Shown here: one piece after another, positions 1-5,032 of the stretch
Layout: every line of letters begins with the position of its first letter
How positions within the stretch are numbered: the stretch's first letter is position 1
Source of the DNA: an uncultured Cocleimonas sp.
Lineage (GTDB): Bacteria > Pseudomonadota > Gammaproteobacteria > Thiotrichales > Thiotrichaceae
Length of the DNA: 5,032 nt
Assembly (NCBI GenBank): GCA_937974135.1
Contig: CALJIH010000174.1
Location: forward strand, 1-5,032
Reading direction: 5' to 3'
Made by a program: the position numbers and the translations under genes
Notes under the pieces: generated by a model
Databases searched by the model: none
What the model saw: the letters and a program-made list of their open reading frames with translations, nothing else
What the model was told of the DNA's origin: nothing

Positions 1-1
1 G

Positions 2-61
2 AAACATCCTGATTTTGATGCAATTCATAAAGAACTTTATGTGTCAGCAAAACTACAATAA
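2..61 (+). CDS. C-terminal tail of an unidentified upstream gene (partial)
   Basis: One frame is open from the left edge of the window to a TAA at 59-61. It encodes the 19-residue tail KHPDFDAIHKELYVSAKLQ. The composition is protein-like (charged and amphipathic, no low complexity), and the frame on base 1 closes at once with TGA at 10-12. The tail is too short to name, and I do not recognise it as the end of aroA, which often precedes cmk in gammaproteobacteria. That this is coding is inferred from the open frame and from the promoter-like region that follows the stop; a chance open frame of this length cannot be excluded. Confidence 0.4.
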   Translation, partial: KHPDFDAIHKELYVSAKLQ

Positions 62-64
62 TTA

Positions 65-110
65 TATTTTTAAAACAGCACATCTTGATTAATTCTATTT
101 TTGAAAACAG
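65..110 (+). repeat. Imperfect direct repeat upstream of the aminopeptidase gene
   Basis: Two copies of nearly the same A/T-rich word are present: TATTTTTAAAACAG at 65-78 and TATTTTTGAAAACAG at 96-110. They differ by one inserted G, and their starts are 31 bases apart, about three helical turns. The second copy lies directly before the candidate -10 box at 112-117. The spacing and position would fit a regulator binding one DNA face, or simply intrinsically curved A/T DNA. Chance similarity is a real alternative in DNA this AT-rich. Confidence 0.35.
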
Positions 111-117
111 TTATAAT
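89..117 (+). promoter_or_regulatory. Candidate sigma-70 promoter for the aminopeptidase gene
   Basis: A perfect TATAAT -10 box lies at 112-117. With a 17-base spacer the -35 would be TTAATT at 89-94, which matches only 3 of 6 consensus bases. The better -35 match TTGATT at 85-90 sits 21 bases away, which is too far for ordinary sigma-70. The -10 overlaps a short inverted repeat (AATGC at 115-119, GCATT at 123-127) that could be an operator. Transcription would begin near 124, giving a leader of about 70 bases. The call rests mainly on the -10 box and its place between an upstream stop and the next gene. Confidence 0.4.
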
Positions 118-193
118 GCACCGCATTGTGTTTGAAGCTGTGCTAATGACACTACAAATTGATATCTAGTAATTAACTTTAATTGAGTAATTT

Positions 194-1585
194 ATGACTT
201 ACACCACTGAAACAACAAAAAGTATTCCATTAATACCAGTCAGTAAAAGCGAATTAGAAAAAGTCTTGAAAGCGCAATCTGAAGCTGTTTCTAATTGGGT
301 CGGTAGTATTGAATTTACAGCATCAGCTAATCAATCGTGCATGATTCCTGATGCAGATGGTTCGGTTTTAATGGTGTTGGTTGGTGTTGAGGATAAGATT
401 ACAGAACAAGCTGGAGGGGCACTCTGGTCGCTGGCATCGCTACCTAAAAAATTACCTGTAGGCCAATATCATTTGCACTGTTATTGGTCAGATGAAGATA
501 AGTTAAGTGCGGCCATAGGATGGGGTTTAGGCGATTATAGTTTTGATTTCTTTAAGCAAGATTTCATGGATCAAAAACCAAAAGCAGTGTTACAAGTGGA
601 TGAGAATCAACTTGATGATATCAATGCGTTTGTAGATGCTTTCACCTTGGTACGAGATATGGTCAATACGCCAGCAAATCATATGATGCCACAGGATATG
701 TCTGAGCTTGCTGGAGAACTTGCGCAACAGCATGGGGCAGAGTTTTCTGAGATTGTAGGTGATGATTTAATCGAACAAAATTTTCCTGCAATACATGCTG
801 TTGGTCGAGCGAGTGCGCATCCACCTAGGTTATTAAAAATGACTTGGGGTAATGAAAAAAATCCATTGCTTAGCTTAGTTGGTAAAGGCGTGTGTTTCGA
901 TACCGGTGGACTAGATCTAAAACCATCGAAATTCATGCGCTATATGAAAAAAGATATGGGTGGTGCTGCGCATGTGTTGGGGTTAGCGCATCTAATTATG
1001 TGTTTGGATTTACCCGTAAATTTACAAGTGCTAATTCCTGCGGTGGATAATGCGGTATCTGATGATGCTTATCGCCCGGGTGATATCATTGAAACTCGCG
1101 CCCATAAAACGGTAGAAATTGATAATACGGATGCTGAAGGACGTGTTGTGTTATGCGATGCCCTTACCTTAGCGTGTGAACATGAGCCAGATTTAATCAT
1201 AGATTTTGCAACATTAACGGGTGCTGCACGAGTGGCAGTTGGTACTGAAATTCCCGCATTATTTAGTAACTCCGATGAACTCATTGCCGGCTTACAGAGT
1301 GCTTCAAAAACCTCAGGTGAATTAATTTGGCCTTTACCTCTGCATCATGGTTATCGCTATCAAATGAATAGTGATGTGGCTGATATTGTTAACAGTTCCT
1401 CAGAAGGTTATGGTGGGGCAATCACTGCTGCTTTGTATTTAAACGATTTTGTTGATGAAAATGTAGAATGGGCACACTTTGATGTCAATGCATGGAATAC
1501 GCGTAATCGACCCGGACGCCCAAAAGGGGGAGAGGCAATGGGGCTTCTAGCTGTGTTTGAATATCTACAAAAGCGTTATAATTAG
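194..1585 (+). CDS. M17 (leucyl aminopeptidase) family metallopeptidase
   Basis: This is a cytosolic di-metal exopeptidase predicted to remove N-terminal residues from peptides during protein and peptide turnover. It has 463 residues, against about 500 for E. coli PepA and about 430 for PepB. Residues 1-150 form a divergent N-terminal domain and about 155-460 the catalytic domain. The M17 metal ligands are visible with the same spacing as in E. coli PepA: K231 and D236 (VGKGVCFDTGG), D254 (KKDMGGAA), and D313 and E315 within NTDAEGR at 311-317. The catalytic pair is K243 (LKPS) and R317. The stretch FDTGGLDLKPS differs from the FDSGGISIKPS of PepA, so it looks like a separate leucyl-aminopeptidase-family branch, and I assign no pepA symbol. 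The start is the first ATG after an in-frame TAA at 188-190, with a weak GAG at 185-187 as ribosome binding site. No signal peptide or membrane segment is seen. It precedes cmk by 89 bases. Substrate preference and oligomeric state cannot be read from the sequence. Confidence 0.93.
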   Translation: MTYTTETTKSIPLIPVSKSELEKVLKAQSEAVSNWVGSIEFTASANQSCMIPDADGSVLMVLVGVEDKITEQAGGALWSLASLPKKLPVGQYHLHCYWSDEDKLSAAIGWGLGDYSFDFFKQDFMDQKPKAVLQVDENQLDDINAFVDAFTLVRDMVNTPANHMMPQDMSELAGELAQQHGAEFSEIVGDDLIEQNFPAIHAVGRASAHPPRLLKMTWGNEKNPLLSLVGKGVCFDTGGLDLKPSKFMRYMKKDMGGAAHVLGLAHLIMCLDLPVNLQVLIPAVDNAVSDDAYRPGDIIETRAHKTVEIDNTDAEGRVVLCDALTLACEHEPDLIIDFATLTGAARVAVGTEIPALFSNSDELIAGLQSASKTSGELIWPLPLHHGYRYQMNSDVADIVNSSSEGYGGAITAALYLNDFVDENVEWAHFDVNAWNTRNRPGRPKGGEAMGLLAVFEYLQKRYN

Positions 1586-1674
1586 TTGTTATTTAATAAT
1601 AATTACGCTCAAAATCAAGTAAAAGTGGGGGGGTGTCTTTTAAACAGTCTTTCAGTGTTATTTAGGATAATGAA

Positions 1675-2349
1675 ATGAATGATACGCCGGTTATTACTAT
1701 TGATGGACCTGCCGGTTCTGGTAAAGGAACCATTTCTCAAAGGGTAGCAGATCATCTTGGTTGGCATATTTTAGACAGCGGTGCTTTGTATCGTTTAGTG
1801 GGCCTTGCGGCTCAACGTAAACAGATTGATCTCGATAATGAGGATGCTGTTGCAGAAATAGCTAAAGATTTAGATGTAGTATTTAAGGCAAACGATGAAG
1901 ATGAAGTGGTCGTGTTATTGGAAGGGAATGACGTATCATTAGCCATTCGAAGTGAAGAAGCAGGAGCTGCTGCCTCGCAGGTAGCTGCAAAGCCTTCCGT
2001 TAGAGAAGCTTTATTAGAGCGTCAACATCGATTTCAAAAAGATCCCGGTTTAGTCGCGGATGGGCGCGACATGGGAACCATTGTTTTCCCCCATGCATTG
2101 GTAAAAATATTCCTCACCGCTAGCGCTGAAATACGTGCAGAACGACGCTTTAATCAGTTGAAACAACAAGGGATTAGTGCTAATCTGCGCGGCTTGATTC
2201 GTGATATAGAAAAACGTGATGCGCGAGATACCAATCGCAAAGACGCACCACTAGTTCCAGCTGCAGATGCGATCACAATTGATACTGGAAAATTAAGTAT
2301 CGATGAGGTTGTAAATAGTGTTCTTGCTGCAGTGAAAAAGCACATCTAA
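1675..2349 (+). CDS. cmk: Cytidylate kinase
   Basis: This cytosolic enzyme phosphorylates CMP and dCMP with ATP to give CDP and dCDP, in pyrimidine salvage and recycling. The 224 residues match the family length (E. coli Cmk has 227). The P-loop GPAGSGKGT is at 11-19. The nucleotide-binding LDSGALYR, with S35 and R40, is at 33-40. The CMP-binding insert follows (about 70-110), with SQVAA at 101-105 and R110. DGRDMGT at 129-135 supplies R131 and D132. RDARDTNR at 181-188 carries R181, D185 and R188, corresponding to sugar- and phosphate-contacting residues described in E. coli Cmk. The start has an AGGA Shine-Dalgarno at 1664-1667, seven bases before the ATG. In many gammaproteobacteria cmk follows aroA; here it follows an M17 peptidase gene and precedes rpsA by 216 bases. 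No separate promoter is clear in 1586-1674, so co-transcription with the peptidase gene is possible. Nothing looks truncated. Confidence 0.97.
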   Translation: MNDTPVITIDGPAGSGKGTISQRVADHLGWHILDSGALYRLVGLAAQRKQIDLDNEDAVAEIAKDLDVVFKANDEDEVVVLLEGNDVSLAIRSEEAGAAASQVAAKPSVREALLERQHRFQKDPGLVADGRDMGTIVFPHALVKIFLTASAEIRAERRFNQLKQQGISANLRGLIRDIEKRDARDTNRKDAPLVPAADAITIDTGKLSIDEVVNSVLAAVKKHI

Positions 2350-2401
2350 ACGTGCCTTGAAACACTCTTAATTACCCTTCAAAACATATTTTAAAAACGA
2401 T

Positions 2402-2415
2402 GGCTTTTAAAAGCC
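2402..2415. repeat. Perfect 14-bp palindrome between cmk and rpsA
   Basis: GGCTTTTAAAAGCC reads identically on both strands. A second TTTTAAAA core lies at 2389-2396, its centre 16 bases upstream. As RNA the palindrome could form a five-pair stem with a TTAA loop, but no T-run follows it, so it is a poor intrinsic terminator for cmk. It could be a dimeric repressor site upstream of the rpsA promoter or a weak attenuating hairpin. The sequence does not identify a binding protein. Confidence 0.4.
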
Positions 2416-2508
2416 CGGCATAGTTTGTAACTGTTTATTTAGTGTTTATGTCTTTATCAATCATCGTTTTATGAACACCTTAAAATGCATAGTTAATGTT
2501 ATTTCTGA
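2416..2508 (+). promoter_or_regulatory. Probable rpsA promoter region (no single promoter assigned)
   Basis: rpsA normally needs a strong promoter of its own, and this AT-rich stretch is the natural place for it. The best -10-like word is TAAAAT at 2481-2486 (5 of 6 consensus bases), but no good -35 lies 16-18 bases before it. TTATCA at 2454-2459 matches 4 of 6 but is 21 bases away. A weaker pair is TGAACA at 2472-2477 with TAATGT at 2494-2499. I see no convincing match to an IHF site. The location is plausible, but the exact start of transcription cannot be called. Confidence 0.3.
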
Positions 2509-2565
2509 GGTTTAATTTAACCGAATAGTATGGGTTTACTATCGTAATATATAGGTTTTAATACC
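2509..2565 (+). promoter_or_regulatory. rpsA translation-initiation leader with small hairpins, weak Shine-Dalgarno
   Basis: The clearest element is a hairpin at 2522-2544. ATAGTA (2525-2530) pairs with TACTAT (2537-2542), and two more C-G/G-C pairs extend it past a bulged A2524. Its six-base loop TGGGTT exposes GGG. A smaller stem, GGTT (2509-2512) with AACC (2519-2522), lies just upstream. GGT (2554-2556) can pair with ACC (2563-2565) just before the ATG. The only Shine-Dalgarno candidate is AGG at 2553-2555, ten bases from the start. In E. coli the rpsA initiation region also lacks a good Shine-Dalgarno, folds into several hairpins and is repressed by free S1. Equating this leader with that autoregulatory element is inference. 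Confidence 0.4.
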
Positions 2566-4230
2566 ATGAGTGAAAGTTTCGCGGAGTTATTTGAAGAAAG
2601 TCTAACGTACATTGAAATGAACCCAGGTTCGTTAATTAGTGCGACCATCGTTGATGTAACTCCAGATTTTGTAACCGTCAGTGCAGGCCTTAAATCAGAA
2701 GGCGTAATTCCAGCAGAGCAATTCAAAAACGAAGCAGGTGAACTTACTGCTAAAGTTGGTGATATCGTTGAAGTTGCACTAGAAAGTGTTGAAGATGGAT
2801 TTGGTGAAACCAAATTATCACGTGAGAAAGCCCGTCGTTTACGCGCTTGGGAAATTCTTGATGAAGCACTTAAGAATGACGAAATAATTACCGGCATCAT
2901 TACAGGCAAGGTTAAAGGTGGTTTCACCGTTGAACTTGGCGATATACGTGCCTTCCTTCCTGGTTCATTAGTAGATGTCCGTCCAGTACGTGACACTGCT
3001 TACCTTGAAGGTAAAGAATTAGAATTCAAACTAATCAAACTAGATCAGAAGCGTAACAACGTTGTTGTATCTCGTCGTGCAGTTGTTGAAGATGAGTACA
3101 GTGTTGAACGTGAGCAACTTCTTGAGAGTATCGAAGAAGGCAAAACAATCAAAGGTGTGGTTAAGAATCTTACTGATTACGGTGCATTCATCGATTTGGG
3201 TGGCATAGACGGCCTATTACATATCACTGATATGGCGTGGAAACGTGTTAAGCATCCTTCGGAAGTACTTGAAATTGGCACAGAAATTGATGTATTGGTT
3301 CTTAAATTTGACAAAGAAAAGAGCCGTGTCTCTCTGGGTCTTAAGCAGATGGGTGATGATCCATGGCAAGATCTTGTTCGTCGTTATCCTGTTAATACAG
3401 TACTCAATGGTAAAGTGAGTAATCTTACTGACTATGGTTGTTTCGTAGAGATTGAAGATGGTGTGGAAGGACTTGTACACGTATCTGAGATGGATTGGAC
3501 AAACAAAAACGTTAATCCAGCTAAGGTTGTTACATTAGGTCAAGAAGTGGATGTCATGATTCTTGAAATTGATGCAGAACGTCGTCGTATCTCTCTCGGT
3601 ATGAAACAATGTAAAGCTAATCCTTGGGATGATTTCGCAAAAACTGCGACAAAAGGCGAAAAGGTTAAAGGTGTTATCAAGTCTATTACTGACTTTGGTA
3701 TCTTTATCGGTCTTGAAGGCGGCATCGATGGATTGGTTCACTTGTCAGATATTTCTTGGAATGTACCAGGCGAAGAAGCGGTTCGTGATTATAAGAAAGG
3801 CGATGAAGTTGAAGCGACTATTCTTGCGATTGATCCTGAACGTGAGCGTATTTCATTGGGTGTTAAGCAAATGGATCAAGATCCATTCTCACTATTTGTT
3901 GCTGCTAATGAGAAGGGAAGCATCGTTAAAGGTTCGGTAATCGAAGTAACGCCTAAAATGGTTAAGATTGACCTTGGTGAAAATATTGAAGGCATATTAC
4001 GCGCTTCTGAAATTTCACGTGATCGCATTGAAGATGCATCTACAGTAATGAGCGTTGGTGATGAAGTTGAAGCTAAGTTCATGGGTGTAGATCGTAAGAC
4101 TCGCGCGATTAATTTATCGATCAAAGCTAAAGATTACGCTGAAGAAGCTGAAGTAATGAAAGAGTATAGTTCTTCATCTGCTTCAACGGGTACTTTGGGT
4201 GATATTTTCAAAGAGCAGTTAGATAAATAA
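2566..4230 (+). CDS. rpsA: 30S ribosomal protein S1
   Basis: S1 is the largest small-subunit protein. It binds single-stranded mRNA at the ribosome and lets it unfold and initiate, especially where Shine-Dalgarno sites are weak. The 554 residues match the gammaproteobacterial length (E. coli 557). Six S1/OB-fold domains can be followed: about 21-87 and 105-171, which are divergent and in the family anchor S1 to the ribosome; then about 192-260, 277-347, 364-434 and 451-520, which bind RNA. Domains 3 to 5 show the typical signature in NLTDYGAFIDL (201-211), NLTDYGCFVEI (286-296) and SITDFGIFIGL (373-383), each closing with a SLG-(L/M/V)-K-Q motif. Domain 6 is more divergent (VIEVTPKMVKIDL). 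The N-terminus MSESFAELFEESL fixes the start despite a poor Shine-Dalgarno. CGT and GGT codons are frequent, as expected for a highly expressed gene. It is followed by a strong terminator. I see no defect. Confidence 0.98.
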   Translation: MSESFAELFEESLTYIEMNPGSLISATIVDVTPDFVTVSAGLKSEGVIPAEQFKNEAGELTAKVGDIVEVALESVEDGFGETKLSREKARRLRAWEILDEALKNDEIITGIITGKVKGGFTVELGDIRAFLPGSLVDVRPVRDTAYLEGKELEFKLIKLDQKRNNVVVSRRAVVEDEYSVEREQLLESIEEGKTIKGVVKNLTDYGAFIDLGGIDGLLHITDMAWKRVKHPSEVLEIGTEIDVLVLKFDKEKSRVSLGLKQMGDDPWQDLVRRYPVNTVLNGKVSNLTDYGCFVEIEDGVEGLVHVSEMDWTNKNVNPAKVVTLGQEVDVMILEIDAERRRISLGMKQCKANPWDDFAKTATKGEKVKGVIKSITDFGIFIGLEGGIDGLVHLSDISWNVPGEEAVRDYKKGDEVEATILAIDPERERISLGVKQMDQDPFSLFVAANEKGSIVKGSVIEVTPKMVKIDLGENIEGILRASEISRDRIEDASTVMSVGDEVEAKFMGVDRKTRAINLSIKAKDYAEEAEVMKEYSSSSASTGTLGDIFKEQLDK

Positions 4231-4278
4231 GTATTGTATAAGGTTGGTTCAATACTAACTATTATCTTTACAAATCAT

Positions 4279-4312
4279 AAAAAGCCGATTATTAAATTAA
4301 TCGGCTTTTTTT
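4279..4312 (+). terminator. Rho-independent terminator after rpsA
   Basis: GCCGATT (4284-4290) and AATCGGC (4299-4305) form a GC-clamped stem, extended inwards by A4291-T4298, with loop TTAAAT at 4292-4297. Seven T residues follow (4306-4312). An A-run at 4279-4283 precedes the stem and can pair with the first five T residues, so the same structure could also act on transcripts from the opposite strand. It lies 48 bases after the rpsA stop and should separate rpsA from ihfB transcription. Confidence 0.92.
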
Positions 4313-4323
4313 ATGAATTTCAG

Positions 4324-4351
4324 TTGCTTAATTGAATTTGTATACTATTAT
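4324..4351 (+). promoter_or_regulatory. Candidate ihfB promoter
   Basis: TTGCTT at 4324-4329 (3 of 6 -35 bases) and TATTAT at 4346-4351 (5 of 6 -10 bases) are 16 bases apart. An overlapping alternative -10, TATACT at 4341-4346 (5 of 6), has a poorer -35. The region lies just past the rpsA terminator, so ihfB needs a promoter here unless readthrough is substantial. Transcription would begin near 4358, giving a leader of about 80 bases. The perfect TATAAT at 4417-4422 is too close to the start codon to be the main promoter. Confidence 0.4.
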
Positions 4352-4438
4352 TTAGACAAAAGTTAATAGAATTAAATAATCAAACAGCGTTAAGACTGTA
4401 AGATTATTATTGCGAGTATAATGTGAGGAGAAACATTA

Positions 4439-4744
4439 ATGACAAAATCAGAAATTATTAATATTCTTTCTAGAAAACAAAGTCATCTTAGTAGTAAAGA
4501 TATCGAGTTGTCTGTCAAAATTCTACTTGATCAGATTAGCGATACTTTAACGAGTGGTGAAAGAATTGAAATTCGTGGTTTTGGTAGTTTTTCATTACAT
4601 CACCGTACAGCTAGAAAAGGGCGTAATCCTAAAACAGGTGAACAAGTACAACTTTCACCAAAGCATGTTCCACACTTCAAGCCAGGTAAAGAAATGCGTG
4701 AACGTGTGAATAAGAATAAAGATACATACCCAATTCAAGAATAA
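4439..4744 (+). CDS. ihfB: Integration host factor subunit beta
   Basis: This is the beta subunit of the IHF heterodimer, a nucleoid-associated protein that bends DNA sharply at specific sites in transcription, replication and recombination. The protein has 101 residues (E. coli IhfB has 94). The helical dimerisation part is about 1-40 and starts MTKSEIINIL. The beta saddle follows, with ERIEIRGFGSFSLHHR at 41-56. The DNA-intercalating proline is P64 within GRNPKTG (61-67), and VPHFKPGKE spans 77-85. E44 and R46, used in E. coli IHF beta to read the consensus site, are both present, which favours IHF beta over HU. The tail after about residue 91 (NKNKDTYPIQE) is slightly longer than in E. coli and charged. 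A strong Shine-Dalgarno, GAGGAG at 4425-4430, sits eight bases before the ATG. The alpha-subunit gene is not in this window. Confidence 0.97.
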   Translation: MTKSEIINILSRKQSHLSSKDIELSVKILLDQISDTLTSGERIEIRGFGSFSLHHRTARKGRNPKTGEQVQLSPKHVPHFKPGKEMRERVNKNKDTYPIQE

Positions 4745-4808
4745 TTAACACCTTTCCGTAAACTAAATTTTTCGTTAAAAGTAATAATACTAAATAAGTC
4801 CAATTCTA

Positions 4809-5032
4809 ATGGTTGAGATTCTTTTCCTACTGCTACCTTTTGCCTTTTATTCTGGGTGGAGAGCCGCGAGTAAAAAACTTAAAAAATCCCAAAAAAAAAA
4901 GGTCAGCTTTCCGACAATTTTGTTAAAGGCGTAAATTATCTTTTAAGTGAAGAGCCTGATAAAGCTTTAGAAGTATTTCTTAATTATCCCGATATCGACG
5001 AATATACCGTTGAGACATTTCATTTACTTGGA
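4809..5032 (+). CDS. lapB: LapB (YciM) lipopolysaccharide assembly protein, 5' part, with an apparent -1 frameshift
   Basis: LapB is an inner-membrane TPR protein that guides LpxC to FtsH for degradation and so limits lipopolysaccharide synthesis. The start MVEILFLLLP matches E. coli LapB MLELLFLLLP; residues 3-14 form the membrane anchor, followed by a very basic Lys/Arg linker (18-31). The zero frame then stops at TAA 4932-4934 after 41 codons. The -1 frame from GGT at 4901 continues the family: LSDNFVKGVNYLLSEEPDKA parallels E. coli LSRDYVAGVNFLLSNQQDKA, and first-TPR-like sequence runs to the window edge. The change of frame falls at A10 (4891-4900) followed by G. Eleven A residues would restore one frame. 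The downstream frame has TAA at 4871-4873 and 4880-4882 and no ATG, GTG or TTG before the edge, so it cannot start by itself in the visible part. No clear Shine-Dalgarno precedes the ATG. Homology is strong; whether the gene is functional, slippage-decoded, broken or mis-sequenced is open. The rest lies beyond the window. Confidence 0.85.
4891..4901 (+). other. A10-G homopolymer with slippery heptamer in lapB
   Basis: Ten A residues at 4891-4900 precede G4901. In the zero frame they are read CAA AAA AAA AAG, so 4895-4901 is A_AAA_AAG, the heptamer used for -1 frameshifting in E. coli dnaX. Two A6 runs lie just upstream (4872-4877 and 4881-4886). A -1 slip here joins the LapB membrane anchor to its TPR part. 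I find no dnaX-like Shine-Dalgarno stimulator 10-14 bases upstream (the nearest GGAG, 4858-4861, is over 30 bases away) and no strong hairpin just downstream. This favours polymerase slippage, length variation or sequence error over a tuned ribosomal signal. Confidence 0.7.

Noticed and set aside
1666..1671. GATAAT as a -10 box for cmk
   Set aside because: The start of transcription would fall at or after the cmk ATG, and the sequence is better explained as part of the AGGA ribosome binding site region.
2517..2996. A 159-codon open frame on the - strand over the rpsA start
   Set aside because: It is antisense to the conserved S1 N-terminus, Ser-rich in the way antisense frames often are, and resembles no known family. 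Other antisense frames in 679-1284, 2154-2345 and 3217-4124 were dismissed for the same reason.
3629..3940. A 103-codon open frame on the + strand inside rpsA
   Set aside because: It lies wholly within the S1 coding sequence in another frame, has no recognisable domain, and is a by-product of the repeated S1 domain codons.
4379..4394. IHF-like site AATCAA upstream of ihfB, suggesting autoregulation
   Set aside because: The consensus needs TTR after four bases, but CGT is present there; the TTA lies two bases further on. The similar word TATCAA at 2455-2460 before rpsA fails in the same way.
4417..4422. Perfect TATAAT just upstream of ihfB
   Set aside because: Transcription would start near 4429, inside the Shine-Dalgarno, leaving almost no leader. 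No acceptable -35 lies 16-18 bases upstream. Better-placed boxes exist at 4324-4351.
4745..4778. Possible terminator after ihfB from TTAAC and GTTAA arms
   Set aside because: The stem is only five A/T-rich pairs with a 24-base loop and no following T-run.
4809..4934. Treating the 41-codon frame as an independent small gene
   Set aside because: Its first 31 residues align with the start of LapB, and the rest of LapB continues in the -1 frame, so it is the 5' end of lapB and not a separate gene.

Overview
The window is a stretch of AT-rich (about 40% GC by eye) gammaproteobacterial core chromosome. The proteins closely resemble gammaproteobacterial Cmk, ribosomal protein S1 (six domains, start MSESFAELFEESL), IHF beta and LapB, and the order cmk-rpsA-ihfB-lapB is a known gammaproteobacterial arrangement. 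AT-richness and the M17 peptidase next to cmk do not fix a genus. I see no mobile elements, CRISPR arrays, phage genes, tRNAs or rRNAs. All genes lie on the + strand.

Layout: 1-61 holds the last 19 codons of an unidentified gene. 62-193 is a promoter-like region with a repeated A/T motif. 194-1585 is an M17 leucyl-aminopeptidase-family gene with all metal and catalytic residues intact. 1675-2349 is cmk (cytidylate kinase). 2350-2565 is a 216-base leader carrying a palindrome and small hairpins before rpsA. 2566-4230 is rpsA. 4279-4312 is a strong intrinsic terminator. 4313-4438 holds the probable ihfB promoter and a strong Shine-Dalgarno site. 4439-4744 is ihfB. From 4809 to the window edge is the 5' end of lapB, broken by a reading-frame discontinuity at a run of ten A residues.

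The genes are mostly housekeeping: CMP/dCMP phosphorylation for nucleotide supply, ribosomal mRNA binding, a nucleoid protein, and the inner-membrane adaptor that controls lipopolysaccharide synthesis. The terminator after rpsA suggests that rpsA and ihfB are mostly separate transcription units, while ihfB may read through into lapB.

The one unusual signal is in lapB. The zero frame ends after 41 codons, but the -1 frame continues a textbook LapB protein. The switch point is A10 followed by G, which contains the heptamer A_AAA_AAG known from E. coli dnaX frameshifting. It could be ribosomal or polymerase slippage, an ON/OFF homopolymer, a real mutation, or a one-base sequencing error. The sequence alone cannot separate these. 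No wholly new system is evident.
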